Below are positions 25,639 to 31,752 of a stretch of 64,000 bases of DNA, in pieces. Each line of letters opens with the position of its first letter. Positions within the stretch are counted from its first letter, which is position 1. The DNA lies in contig NZ_AOPO01000006.1 of assembly GCF_000336575.1 (NCBI RefSeq), positions 124,001 to 188,000 on the forward strand, written 5' to 3'. This DNA comes from Vreelandella titanicae BH1. Lineage in GTDB: Bacteria > Pseudomonadota > Gammaproteobacteria > Pseudomonadales > Halomonadaceae. The notes under the pieces are model-generated. The model was not told the DNA's origin. It made no database searches and saw only the letters and a program-made list of their open reading frames with translations. Made by a program: the position numbers and the translations under genes.

Positions 25639-26058
25639 ATGATTAGCACTTCTCAAAAAGTTAGAAAGTTATTTGAGTTAGCCCAAGGTAATATCGATCT
25701 TCCGTATTTTTCAGGGTTTCCAAAAAATGCATGTGAAGGAGCTTCATTATTTCTTGGAGCTACTTTAAAAGAAAAACACCCTGAATCTCATATAGAGTAC
25801 ATAAAAGGCTATGACGAAAATGGTGCTATTCATTTTTGGTTAGAAATTGACGCTATGGTCTTTGATATTACAGCTGATCAATTTCCCGAAATAGAGTCTC
25901 CTCTTTTTGGTGTAGAGCATCAACCTTTGGCCAGTATTTACAGTGATATTGAAAAACAGGAAATATCTGATGCGTTTAAAGCATCGGATGTAACCAACTC
26001 TGTATACAAACATTCACTAATGCTTGAAATTAGGCATTATTTACACACAAATGTATAA
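25639..26058 (+). CDS. Cassette 3: hypothetical protein with possible Cys-His-Asp triad
   Basis: 139 aa, clearly AT-rich compared with the surrounding chromosome. No family recognised with certainty. The spacing of NACEGAS (Cys32), AIHFWLEID (His65) and VFDITADQF (Asp76) resembles transglutaminase-like or papain-like cysteine enzymes, where a buried Cys is followed by H-x-W-x-E and a D-x-T segment. A hydrolase or peptidase role is inferred only. The stop codon overlaps attC site 3. Confidence 0.7.
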   Translation: MISTSQKVRKLFELAQGNIDLPYFSGFPKNACEGASLFLGATLKEKHPESHIEYIKGYDENGAIHFWLEIDAMVFDITADQFPEIESPLFGVEHQPLASIYSDIEKQEISDAFKASDVTNSVYKHSLMLEIRHYLHTNV

Positions 26059-26144
26059 CAAGATGCTTAAACGGAAAAATAACAATTGGCCATCGCTTCG
26101 CGATTATAGCCAACCATTATTTTCCGATTAGCAAAGCGTTGGGC
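26053..26144 (+). other. attC site 3
   Basis: 92 bases. R' is GTTGGGC (26138-26144), an exact GTTRRRY match; the left end is GTATAAC. GCTTAA (26065-26070) pairs with TTAGC (26128-26132), leaving one unpaired T, as in functional attC sites, with 5-base spacers on both sides. The inner arms CGGAAAA/TTTTCCG and TTGGC/GCCAA extend the stem. Confidence 0.82.
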
Positions 26145-26177
26145 ACCTTTGAAACTTTCTAAGTTGGGTTACTTTCT

Positions 26178-27191
26178 ATGAACAAATACAAACGTATCGT
26201 CATTGCCAACCATGGCGGCGTGGACGTATTAAATACGGTCGAGGAAGCGATTCCTGAGCCAAAGTCAGGGCAAGTCAGAGTCAAGGTTCTTGCCGCAGGT
26301 ATCGGCTACGCTGATATTATGGCTCAGCACGGCGGTTATCCTTTAGCACCGAAAATTCCGTTCACACCCGGTTATGATTTCGTCGGAATCGTAGATTACG
26401 TTAGTTCAGACGCTGTCGGTGTTGAAAAAGGTCAGTATGTGGCTGCGCTCAATCCAGAATTCGGTTGTTACTCGGAGTATGTATGTGTGCCTCCAGAGCT
26501 TTTATTGCCTGTTCCTGAAGAATTGGATCCAGCAGAAGTTGTAAGTCTAATTCTTAACTATCTTACCGCGCACTGTATTTTGCATAAAAAAGGCCAACTC
26601 AAAAACGGTGAAACAGTTTTAATTCATGCTGCTGCCGGTGGTGTTGGTACCGCACTTCTGCAATTGGGCGGGTTGCTAGAATTGAAAATGTACGGCACTG
26701 CCTCTGTCACCAAGCATCCCACCGTCCGCGAATACGGCGGTATCCCAATAGACTATAAGAATCAGGATTTTCTCGAGTACATTCGCAACGAAGTTCCAGA
26801 TGGAGTCGATGCGGCATTCGATCCAATTGGCGGGCTGAACCTACGGCGTTCGTATAAAGCGGTAAAAAAAGGCGGCCGGGTAATTAGCTATGGTTTTGCC
26901 GGAGACAGCTTCGGCGGCATGAAACAAATGGCAATCGGTGTGCTTCAAATGGCTGCGCTTAATTTCTGGCCGGACGGTAAACGGGTAACGCTCTGCGCCA
27001 CCCCTGGCGAAGTAAAAAAAGATAATGCATGGTACCGGGAAACTCTTACTGAACTCATTAGCATGCTTGCTGCGCGGCAAATAAATCCAGTCATTGGTGC
27101 AAGGGTGCCGTTAATGGAAGTAAAGCGCGCACATCAAATGCTGGAGCAAGGCAACGTTGCCGGTAAGGTTGTTTTGGTTTGCGAGCCGTAA
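26178..27191 (+). CDS. Cassette 4: medium-chain dehydrogenase/reductase (quinone oxidoreductase-like)
   Basis: 337 aa. GroES-like N-terminal domain (VRVKVLAAGIGYADIMAQHGGYP; FTPGYDFVGIVDYV), then a Rossmann domain with HAAAGGVGTALLQL (about 152-165) that binds NADPH. The structural zinc cysteines of alcohol dehydrogenases are absent, so it belongs to the zinc-free quinone oxidoreductase/zeta-crystallin group, which reduces quinones or activated double bonds. The substrate is unknown. It is one of the larger cassette genes and is followed by attC site 4. Confidence 0.85.
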   Translation: MNKYKRIVIANHGGVDVLNTVEEAIPEPKSGQVRVKVLAAGIGYADIMAQHGGYPLAPKIPFTPGYDFVGIVDYVSSDAVGVEKGQYVAALNPEFGCYSEYVCVPPELLLPVPEELDPAEVVSLILNYLTAHCILHKKGQLKNGETVLIHAAAGGVGTALLQLGGLLELKMYGTASVTKHPTVREYGGIPIDYKNQDFLEYIRNEVPDGVDAAFDPIGGLNLRRSYKAVKKGGRVISYGFAGDSFGGMKQMAIGVLQMAALNFWPDGKRVTLCATPGEVKKDNAWYRETLTELISMLAARQINPVIGARVPLMEVKRAHQMLEQGNVAGKVVLVCEP

Positions 27192-27195
27192 AGTT

Positions 27196-27282
27196 GCCCA
27201 ACAAATCGTTGGAGAGGGACGTTTTTTCCGTTACGCGCTTCGCGCTTTACTCCAAAAACGCCCCTCAACTCAGGCGTTAAAT
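27196..27282 (+). other. attC site 4
   Basis: 87 bases with both ends matching consensus: GCCCAAC (27196-27202; RYYYAAC) and GTTAAAT (27276-27282; GTTRRRY). GTTGGAG (27208-27214) pairs with CTCAAC, leaving one G unpaired; GGGACGTTTTT pairs with AAAAACGCCCC. The loop is TTACGCGCTTCGCGCTTTAC. Confidence 0.85.
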
Positions 27283-27301
27283 TTTCAATCGAGCTTTAGT
27301 G

Positions 27302-27735
27302 ATGAATATTGAGATTCGTAGAAAGATCAGATCACCTTAAGCTACTAGAAATCTGGGAAGCCTCGGTCAGAACAACCCATGATTTTCTGGCCGAAGATGA
27401 TCTACAGGAGTTAAAGCCGTTAATTCTGGAGCAGTATTTTGATGCCGTTGATTTAAGGTGTGCTAAAAATGGCCATGGTGAAATACAAGGGTTCTGCGGC
27501 GTTCATGACGGTAATATTGAGATGTTGTTCATTGCACCAGATGCGCGCGGAAAAGGCGTTGGTGCCATGTTAACTGCCAATGCTATCGATGAGCAGGGAG
27601 CGTCAAAGGTCGACGTCAATGAACAGAATGTTCAGGCGCTTGGTTTTTTACCAACATATTGGCTTTTCGGTAACAGGGCGCTCACCAGTTGATGGGCAGG
27701 GCAAGCTTTATCCGTTGCTGTATATGACGTTATAA
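27302..27735 (+). pseudogene. Cassette 5: GNAT acetyltransferase with two frameshifts
   Basis: The central frame (27309-27692) reads as a GNAT N-acetyltransferase: LEIWEASVRTTHDFLAEDD, AKNGHGEIQGFCGVHDG, MLFIAPDARGKGVGAML (acetyl-CoA loop). At the C-terminus the run of six T at about 27645-27650 shifts the frame; removing one T gives the family ending HIGFSVTGRSPVDGQGK and a stop at 27735. At the N-terminus the natural ATG 27302 (MNIEIR) is also one base out of frame with ERSDHLK. The gene is either decayed or affected by sequencing errors; only a TTG start and a shortened end are open now. Confidence 0.7.
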
Positions 27736-27761
27736 AAATTTAATAAACTTTTGGGTGGATA

Positions 27762-28172
27762 ATGGAAACACTGGGAATCGCAATATCACTGGTAATGGCG
27801 GGTTTAATTATCGCAACTCCAATCTATTGCGTAGCCAAAAGCCGAAGCTTTATCCGCTTAAACCTTATTTCAATCCCGATCATATTCACGCTTGTCATCG
27901 CTGGTGCATATTGGCCTCACTTCTACAAAGATGTGCGACTGGAAATGATGGGACTTGATTTTGACGGAATGTCCGATGAAGAGAGAACGCGGAATGTAAC
28001 TCCAGAGCAAAAAGAAGAAGCTATAGAGCTCTACTGGTCACTTATGGGAATAGGCTGGCCCCTCCAAGCGATTATTGGCATGGTATTAGTGCTACCTTAT
28101 CCATCCACCGTATGGCTCGTTGGATTTGGCGCTAAGCGTGTTTTCAGGAGAAAAACTCGTGAAATCAACTAA
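27762..28172 (+). CDS. Cassette 6: small membrane protein of unknown function
   Basis: 136 aa, start ATG 27762 with GGGTGG before it. Hydrophobic segments at about 1-22 (GIAISLVMAGLIIATPIYCV), 33-52 (LISIPIIFTLVIAGAYW) and 97-120 (WPLQAIIGMVLVLPYP) flank a polar Glu/Met-rich loop (MGLDFDGMSDEERTRNVTPE). No family recognised. No intact attC separates it from the acetyltransferase remnant; a collapsed site follows. Confidence 0.65.
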   Translation: METLGIAISLVMAGLIIATPIYCVAKSRSFIRLNLISIPIIFTLVIAGAYWPHFYKDVRLEMMGLDFDGMSDEERTRNVTPEQKEEAIELYWSLMGIGWPLQAIIGMVLVLPYPSTVWLVGFGAKRVFRRKTREIN

Positions 28173-28193
28173 CAAGGCCAACCACAGCGTTAG
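28169..28193 (+). other. Possible collapsed attC remnant
   Basis: CTAAC (28169-28173) and GTTAG (28189-28193) are reverse complements only 15 bases apart, overlapping the preceding stop codon. An attC with its middle deleted would look like this; chance cannot be excluded. Confidence 0.35.
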
Positions 28194-28197
28194 CACC

Positions 28198-28432
28198 TCA
28201 GCTTCGACAGCGGTCGTTCACATCATCCGCAAGCCAAACCTTGATCAATGACTGGTAGGGCATATTACTTGTGCGCTTCAATTTTGAGCCGATCAAGCAG
28301 AGTTTCCGGCCAGCGGAGTGAGATAGTCTTGGTTGAGGGCTTCAGTTTCGAGAAAGAAACTGATTTTGCTTGGCTCCAGTCCAAATAGTCGTACGAATCG
28401 TGGGTTTCCCATAGTTCTCGTTCTGCCATCAT
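28198..28432 (-). pseudogene. Frameshifted BrnA/CopG-like antitoxin relic
   Basis: From 28432 leftward the frame encodes ERELWETHDSYDYLDWSQ, VSFSKLKPSTKTISLRWPET and LDRLKIEAHK, the usual body of BrnA/CopG-type ribbon-helix-helix antitoxins. A stop follows at 28265, but the shifted frame continues with MPYQSLIKVWLADDV, the normal end of the family, to a stop at 28198. The first 20 or so residues of typical members are also absent. No toxin gene is adjacent. It is on the strand opposite to the cassettes. Confidence 0.7.
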
Positions 28433-28461
28433 CCAATATGCTGCAGCTGAAGCCACCACCC

Positions 28462-29196
28462 TCATACCCCAAATATCTGCTGCAAATCCGGCACATTCTC
28501 CTCCTCTTCGACCATGGAGAGCGACGCTTCAATAGCTTTTAGGTGGCGGCTCATAAAGGCTTTGGCGCGTTCGCCGTTGCCTGCTTCCAGGTAGCCGATC
28601 AGGTCGTCGTGATCGTGGGATTCACAGCCCAGATGGCCGCGGTGGCCATAGACAGCGAGTATCAGCGATGAGCGGGAGCAGAGACGTTCAACAAACTCTG
28701 CCAGGGTGGCGTTGCCTGAGAGTTGCGCTAGGCGCACATGGAAGTCCGCCGATAGGCGAATCGCCACGCTCTGCTGGCCGCTGCGCAGCGCTTGGCGCTC
28801 CTGGCGGGCCATTTCGCGCAATGCTGCCGCTTCTTTTTCGCCCATGCGCCGAGCTACGTCGGGCATTAATCCGCACTCGATTAACTGGCGGGCATCGAAC
28901 ACGTCTTTGGCTTCATCGGCGGTGGGCCGGGTAACGCTGGCGCCACGGCGTGGTGTTAGCGTGACTAACTGCTCCAGCGCCAGGCGCTGCAGAATTTTAC
29001 GAATGCCGGTACGACTAATGCCAAAGACTTCCGCCAGCGCATCTTCGCGCAGCCGTGCGCCGGGCTTTAAACGCTGCTCGACAATGGCATCGCTCACGGA
29101 GCGATAGATGGCATCGTGGCGCTCATCGCCCTCTTTGCTATTTTTCGTTTCTTTAGCAGGAGCGCGCCGTTTTTCCGGCGCCTGCGCATCACTCAT
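28462..29196 (-). CDS. GntR-family regulator with FCD domain, probable purine-regulon regulator
   Basis: 244 aa. Winged helix about 26-95: YRSVSDAIVEQRLKPGARLRE, LAEVFGISRTGIRKILQRLA, LVTLTPRRGASV. C-terminal FCD ligand domain: FDARQLIECGLMPDVARR, SADFHVRLAQLSGN and HDDLIGYLEAGNGERAKAFMSRHL with the metal/ligand histidines. Placed downstream of puuD and close to most purine genes, it is the best candidate to bind the TTGTATACAA palindromes; the effector might be urate, allantoin or another ureide. Binding is not shown by the sequence. Confidence 0.9.
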   Translation of the reverse strand: MSDAQAPEKRRAPAKETKNSKEGDERHDAIYRSVSDAIVEQRLKPGARLREDALAEVFGISRTGIRKILQRLALEQLVTLTPRRGASVTRPTADEAKDVFDARQLIECGLMPDVARRMGEKEAAALREMARQERQALRSGQQSVAIRLSADFHVRLAQLSGNATLAEFVERLCSRSSLILAVYGHRGHLGCESHDHDDLIGYLEAGNGERAKAFMSRHLKAIEASLSMVEEEENVPDLQQIFGV

Positions 29197-29216
29197 AGCT
29201 ATCCTCTCAAGGCCTT

Positions 29217-29360
29217 AGGGTTTGTACGAAAAGTCGGCGAGCGAAGACTAGACAAGGCAAAAATCGACGAGAAAGCGGAGTTTACGGGGTGTAAATGAGC
29301 ATTTCGAGGCGATTTTTAACGCAGTATTGTCGAGCGCAGGCAGTTTTCGTACAAAGCCTG
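29217..29360. repeat. Palindromic MITE-like element, 144 bp
   Basis: TTTGTACGAAAA (29221-29232) and TTTTCGTACAAA (29344-29355) are perfect terminal inverted repeats, extended imperfectly by flanking AGG/CCT. Inner pairing includes GCAAAAATCG with CGATTTTTAACGC and TTTAC/GTAAA around 29281-29294. The whole unit can fold into a long hairpin. It lies between the gntR and puuD genes and has no coding capacity of its own; it looks like a dispersed small repeat. Confidence 0.65.
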
Positions 29361-29361
29361 A

Positions 29362-30564
29362 TCATTCCTCCCAAGCGGCAATCATATCGCGCTCTTCATC
29401 GCTCATGTTGGTCATATTGCCTAACGGCATATAGCGGCTGGACACGACCTGCTGAATTTGTGCCTTTTGCCCGAGGATTTCATCCCAGCTATCGAAAGCA
29501 ATCCCAGCGGGCGGTGCTGAAAAACCAGCATGCTCAGGGTTGCGAGCATGACACTGAACACAGTGCTGCTCAATCAAGCCGGTGATTTGTTCCTGACCCG
29601 GCCCTTGCGCGCCGTCATTACCACTAGGCGACGATGAACTGGGTGCGGCCACCCAAAATGCTAACAGAATAAGCCCTACCCCAACGGCGGGATACGCTGG
29701 CTGGGTTTTGCCTGCATGCATCAACACAAAGAATTGACGGATTAAAGCACCGGCAAAGATAAACAGCACCATCACCACCCAGGCAAGCTCGTGGGAGTAG
29801 ATAAAGGAGTAGTGATTACTCACCATCAACAACACGACCGGTAGCGTGAAGTAGGTATTATGCACCGAGCGCTGCTTGCCGCGTTTGCCATCCAAAGGAT
29901 TAGGCGCATCGCCTGCCTTCATGGCTTTTACCATGCGGCGCTGGCCGGGAATGATCCAGAAGAAGACGTTGGCTGACATTGCCGTCGCCATCACCGCACC
30001 AGTGAGCAGAAAGGCAGCGCGACCGGTGAACATCTGCGTGCTGAGGTAGGCAACGACCACCATCATTACGGCAACAGCGACACTGAGCAGGCCGTCGCGA
30101 TCCATATTGGGGCTAATGCGCTTACACAGCTCGTTATAAATGACCCAGCCGCCCAGCAAAAATGCCAGCGCCAGCACATTGGCCTGCCAGCCGGTCATGT
30201 TGGCTGCCCACTCCCAGGGACTATTGGGGTTTACCAGATAGAAGCCCGGATTGACCATGTAGAGAATCACAAACAGCGCAAAGCCGGAAAGCCAGGTGGT
30301 GTAAGCTTTCCAGAATGACCAGTGCAGATCATTGGGTAACTTGGCAGGTGCGGTAGCGTACTTCTGGTTGTGGTAAAAACCACCACCATGCACCGACCAC
30401 ATTTCGCCAAACACACCCTTCTGGCGGTCTTCCTCAGCTTTCGGTGTGCGCAGGCTATTATCCAGCATTACAAAATAGATCGACTCGCCGATCCAGGCGA
30501 TGGCCGCAATCACATGCAGCCAGCGCAGCAGCAAATTAACAAAATCGATTAGATACGCTTGCAT
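29362..30564 (-). CDS. puuD: Membrane cytochrome-c urate oxidase (urate hydroxylase)
   Basis: 400 aa. The N-terminal 300 residues form the multi-helix Urate_ox_N (DUF989) membrane domain: LLRWLHVIAAIAWIGESIYF, VHGGGFYHNQKY, SVHNTYFTLPVVLLMVSNHY. The last 75 residues are a cytochrome c domain with CVQCH (about 336-340) and MPLGNMTNM as probable distal Met ligand. It oxidises urate to 5-hydroxyisourate and passes electrons to the respiratory chain, unlike soluble uricase, so no H2O2 forms. Followed by a repeat element and the regulator gene; preceded by uraH 15 bases upstream. Confidence 0.94.
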   Translation of the reverse strand: MQAYLIDFVNLLLRWLHVIAAIAWIGESIYFVMLDNSLRTPKAEEDRQKGVFGEMWSVHGGGFYHNQKYATAPAKLPNDLHWSFWKAYTTWLSGFALFVILYMVNPGFYLVNPNSPWEWAANMTGWQANVLALAFLLGGWVIYNELCKRISPNMDRDGLLSVAVAVMMVVVAYLSTQMFTGRAAFLLTGAVMATAMSANVFFWIIPGQRRMVKAMKAGDAPNPLDGKRGKQRSVHNTYFTLPVVLLMVSNHYSFIYSHELAWVVMVLFIFAGALIRQFFVLMHAGKTQPAYPAVGVGLILLAFWVAAPSSSSPSGNDGAQGPGQEQITGLIEQHCVQCHARNPEHAGFSAPPAGIAFDSWDEILGQKAQIQQVVSSRYMPLGNMTNMSDEERDMIAAWEE

Positions 30565-30579
30565 AACGGAAGTCCCTTA

Positions 30580-30933
30580 TCAGCTACCGCGGTAAGTTGA
30601 GTAGCCATAAGGCGAGAGAAGTAGCGGCACATGGTAGTGCTGGCTGGCATCCGCAACGCCAAAGCGCAGCGGGATAACATCTAGAAAGCGCGGTTCGGCC
30701 GCTTCAACACCTTGGGCACGCAGGTAGTCACCGGCATGGAACACCAGTTCGTACTCGCCTGGCGTGAGCGCATCACCCTCTAAAATGGGCGCATCGCAAC
30801 GCCCATCGCTGTTGGTGATCACGGTACTCAGATGCTGGCGCTCACTGCCGGTAAGGCGAAACACCTCAATGGTAATCCCCTGACCGGGCTGACCTTTGGC
30901 GGTATCCAGTACGTGGGTGGTTAAACGTCCCAT
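30580..30933 (-). CDS. uraH: 5-Hydroxyisourate hydrolase
   Basis: 117 aa from ATG 30933, selected by AAGGAG 6 bases before it; the longer frame to 30981 runs into an inverted repeat. Transthyretin-like fold: [17 protein letters not shown] at the start with the catalytic His, [10 protein letters not shown], and the diagnostic C-terminal YRGS. Opens 5-hydroxyisourate to OHCU. Co-transcribed with puuD; divergent from uraD. Confidence 0.95.
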   Translation of the reverse strand: MGRLTTHVLDTAKGQPGQGITIEVFRLTGSERQHLSTVITNSDGRCDAPILEGDALTPGEYELVFHAGDYLRAQGVEAAEPRFLDVIPLRFGVADASQHYHVPLLLSPYGYSTYRGS

Positions 30934-30965
30934 AGCCGCTCCTTGTTGATTATTGATGACGTTGC

Positions 30966-30981
30966 TTGACCTGTTGGTCAA
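30966..30981. promoter_or_regulatory. Inverted repeat TTGACC-TGTT-GGTCAA before uraH
   Basis: Perfect 6-base arms with a 4-base centre, 32 bases upstream of uraH. It differs from the TTGTATACAA operator found 23 bases further upstream. It may be a second regulator site. Confidence 0.45.
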
Positions 30982-31003
30982 AGAGTACCGTTACTGATAT
31001 TTA

Positions 31004-31013
31004 TTGTATACAG
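31004..31013. promoter_or_regulatory. Purine-regulon operator TTGTATACAG (uraH-puuD / uraD)
   Basis: One mismatch to TTGTATACAA but extended symmetry TTA...TAA. Lies in the 163-base divergent gap, 71 bases from uraH and 84 from uraD, so one site could serve both directions. Confidence 0.68.
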
Positions 31014-31096
31014 TAATTCCAACCCTGCACGTTTAGATCCACGTTTGCTTTGAATCACGTATGTTGTAAAAAATTACACCGCTTAGGAGAGTTCCA

Positions 31097-31633
31097 GTGC
31101 CCACACCGCAACCGTTACTGCTTTCACCCGCGCCTAGCAAGTGCAGCCTTGAAATGCTGACTCATCACTATGGGGATGTTTATGAGCACTCCCCCTGGGT
31201 GGCCGAAGCTGCCTGGCAGCACGGCCTGACTGAAGCCCATGATACACCCGACGCACTGGCCGAGCTGATGGGGCTTATGTTGCAGCAGGCGAGCAACGAA
31301 CAGCAAATTAAGGTGATTCAGGCGCACCCTGACCTGGCAGGCAAAGCCGCTATGGCAGGTGAATTAACCCAAGACTCAACCAGCGAACAAGCAGGTGCGG
31401 GGCTTGACCAGTGCAGCCCTGAGGAGTTTGCGCGCTTTGAATACCTTAATGCGGCGTACAAGGAGATGTTTGGCTTTCCGTTTGTGATTGCCGTTAAAGG
31501 ACTGGATCGACATGCCATATTAGCAGCCTTCGAGGAGCGCCTGAACAACGATGCGGCTACCGAGCGCCAAACGGCGATTGAGCAAATTATTCGCATTGCG
31601 CGCTTTCGGTTAAGGGCGCGGGCCGAGCAATAA
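31097..31633 (+). CDS. uraD: OHCU decarboxylase
   Basis: 178 aa, GTG start with AGGAG upstream. The catalytic region IKVIQAHPDLAGKAA (His77), the FEYLNAAYKEMFGFPFVIAVKG segment and the terminal RIARFRLRA match 2-oxo-4-hydroxy-4-carboxy-5-ureidoimidazoline decarboxylases. Converts OHCU stereospecifically to (S)-allantoin. First gene of a rightward unit with the NCS2 permease, which has its own operator. Confidence 0.94.
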   Translation: MPTPQPLLLSPAPSKCSLEMLTHHYGDVYEHSPWVAEAAWQHGLTEAHDTPDALAELMGLMLQQASNEQQIKVIQAHPDLAGKAAMAGELTQDSTSEQAGAGLDQCSPEEFARFEYLNAAYKEMFGFPFVIAVKGLDRHAILAAFEERLNNDAATERQTAIEQIIRIARFRLRARAEQ

Positions 31634-31681
31634 AACGAAGCGTTGAAGACTATTCGTTGACCGGGCTATTGCATTTGTTTC

Positions 31682-31691
31682 TTGTATACAC
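31682..31691. promoter_or_regulatory. Purine-regulon operator TTGTATACAC (NCS2 permease)
   Basis: One mismatch to the TTGTATACAA core, 61 bases upstream of the permease start, in the 119-base gap after uraD. Confidence 0.6.
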
Positions 31692-31752
31692 TTTTATTAG
31701 CTAATGGATGCAAGAAGAAAACAATGTCACCCACAGCGAATAAAGGCTCTCT

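Larger units (their letters stand above)
24599..28193 (+). mobile_element. Integron-like gene-cassette array lacking an integrase (CALIN)
   Basis: Co-oriented small genes are separated by four structured attC-like sites (24987-25075, 25541-25621, 26053-26144, 27196-27282). Each begins with a ...AAC box overlapping or just after the preceding gene, ends with GTT..., and has inner L-boxes that pair, usually with one unpaired base. The last two sites match RYYYAAC/GTTRRRY at one or both ends. No integrase gene lies in the window. Gene GC content and style differ from the flanking purine genes. The right limit is uncertain; a collapsed site lies at 28169-28193. Confidence 0.8.

Noticed and set aside
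25998..26010. TGTATACAAA inside cassette 3, close to the purine operator
   Set aside because: It is intragenic in an unrelated mobile cassette and not near a purine promoter.
24599..28193. Interpretation as a prophage or genomic island with integrase
   Set aside because: No integrase, transposase, phage structural gene or tRNA-bounded direct repeat is present; attC-like structure explains the block better.
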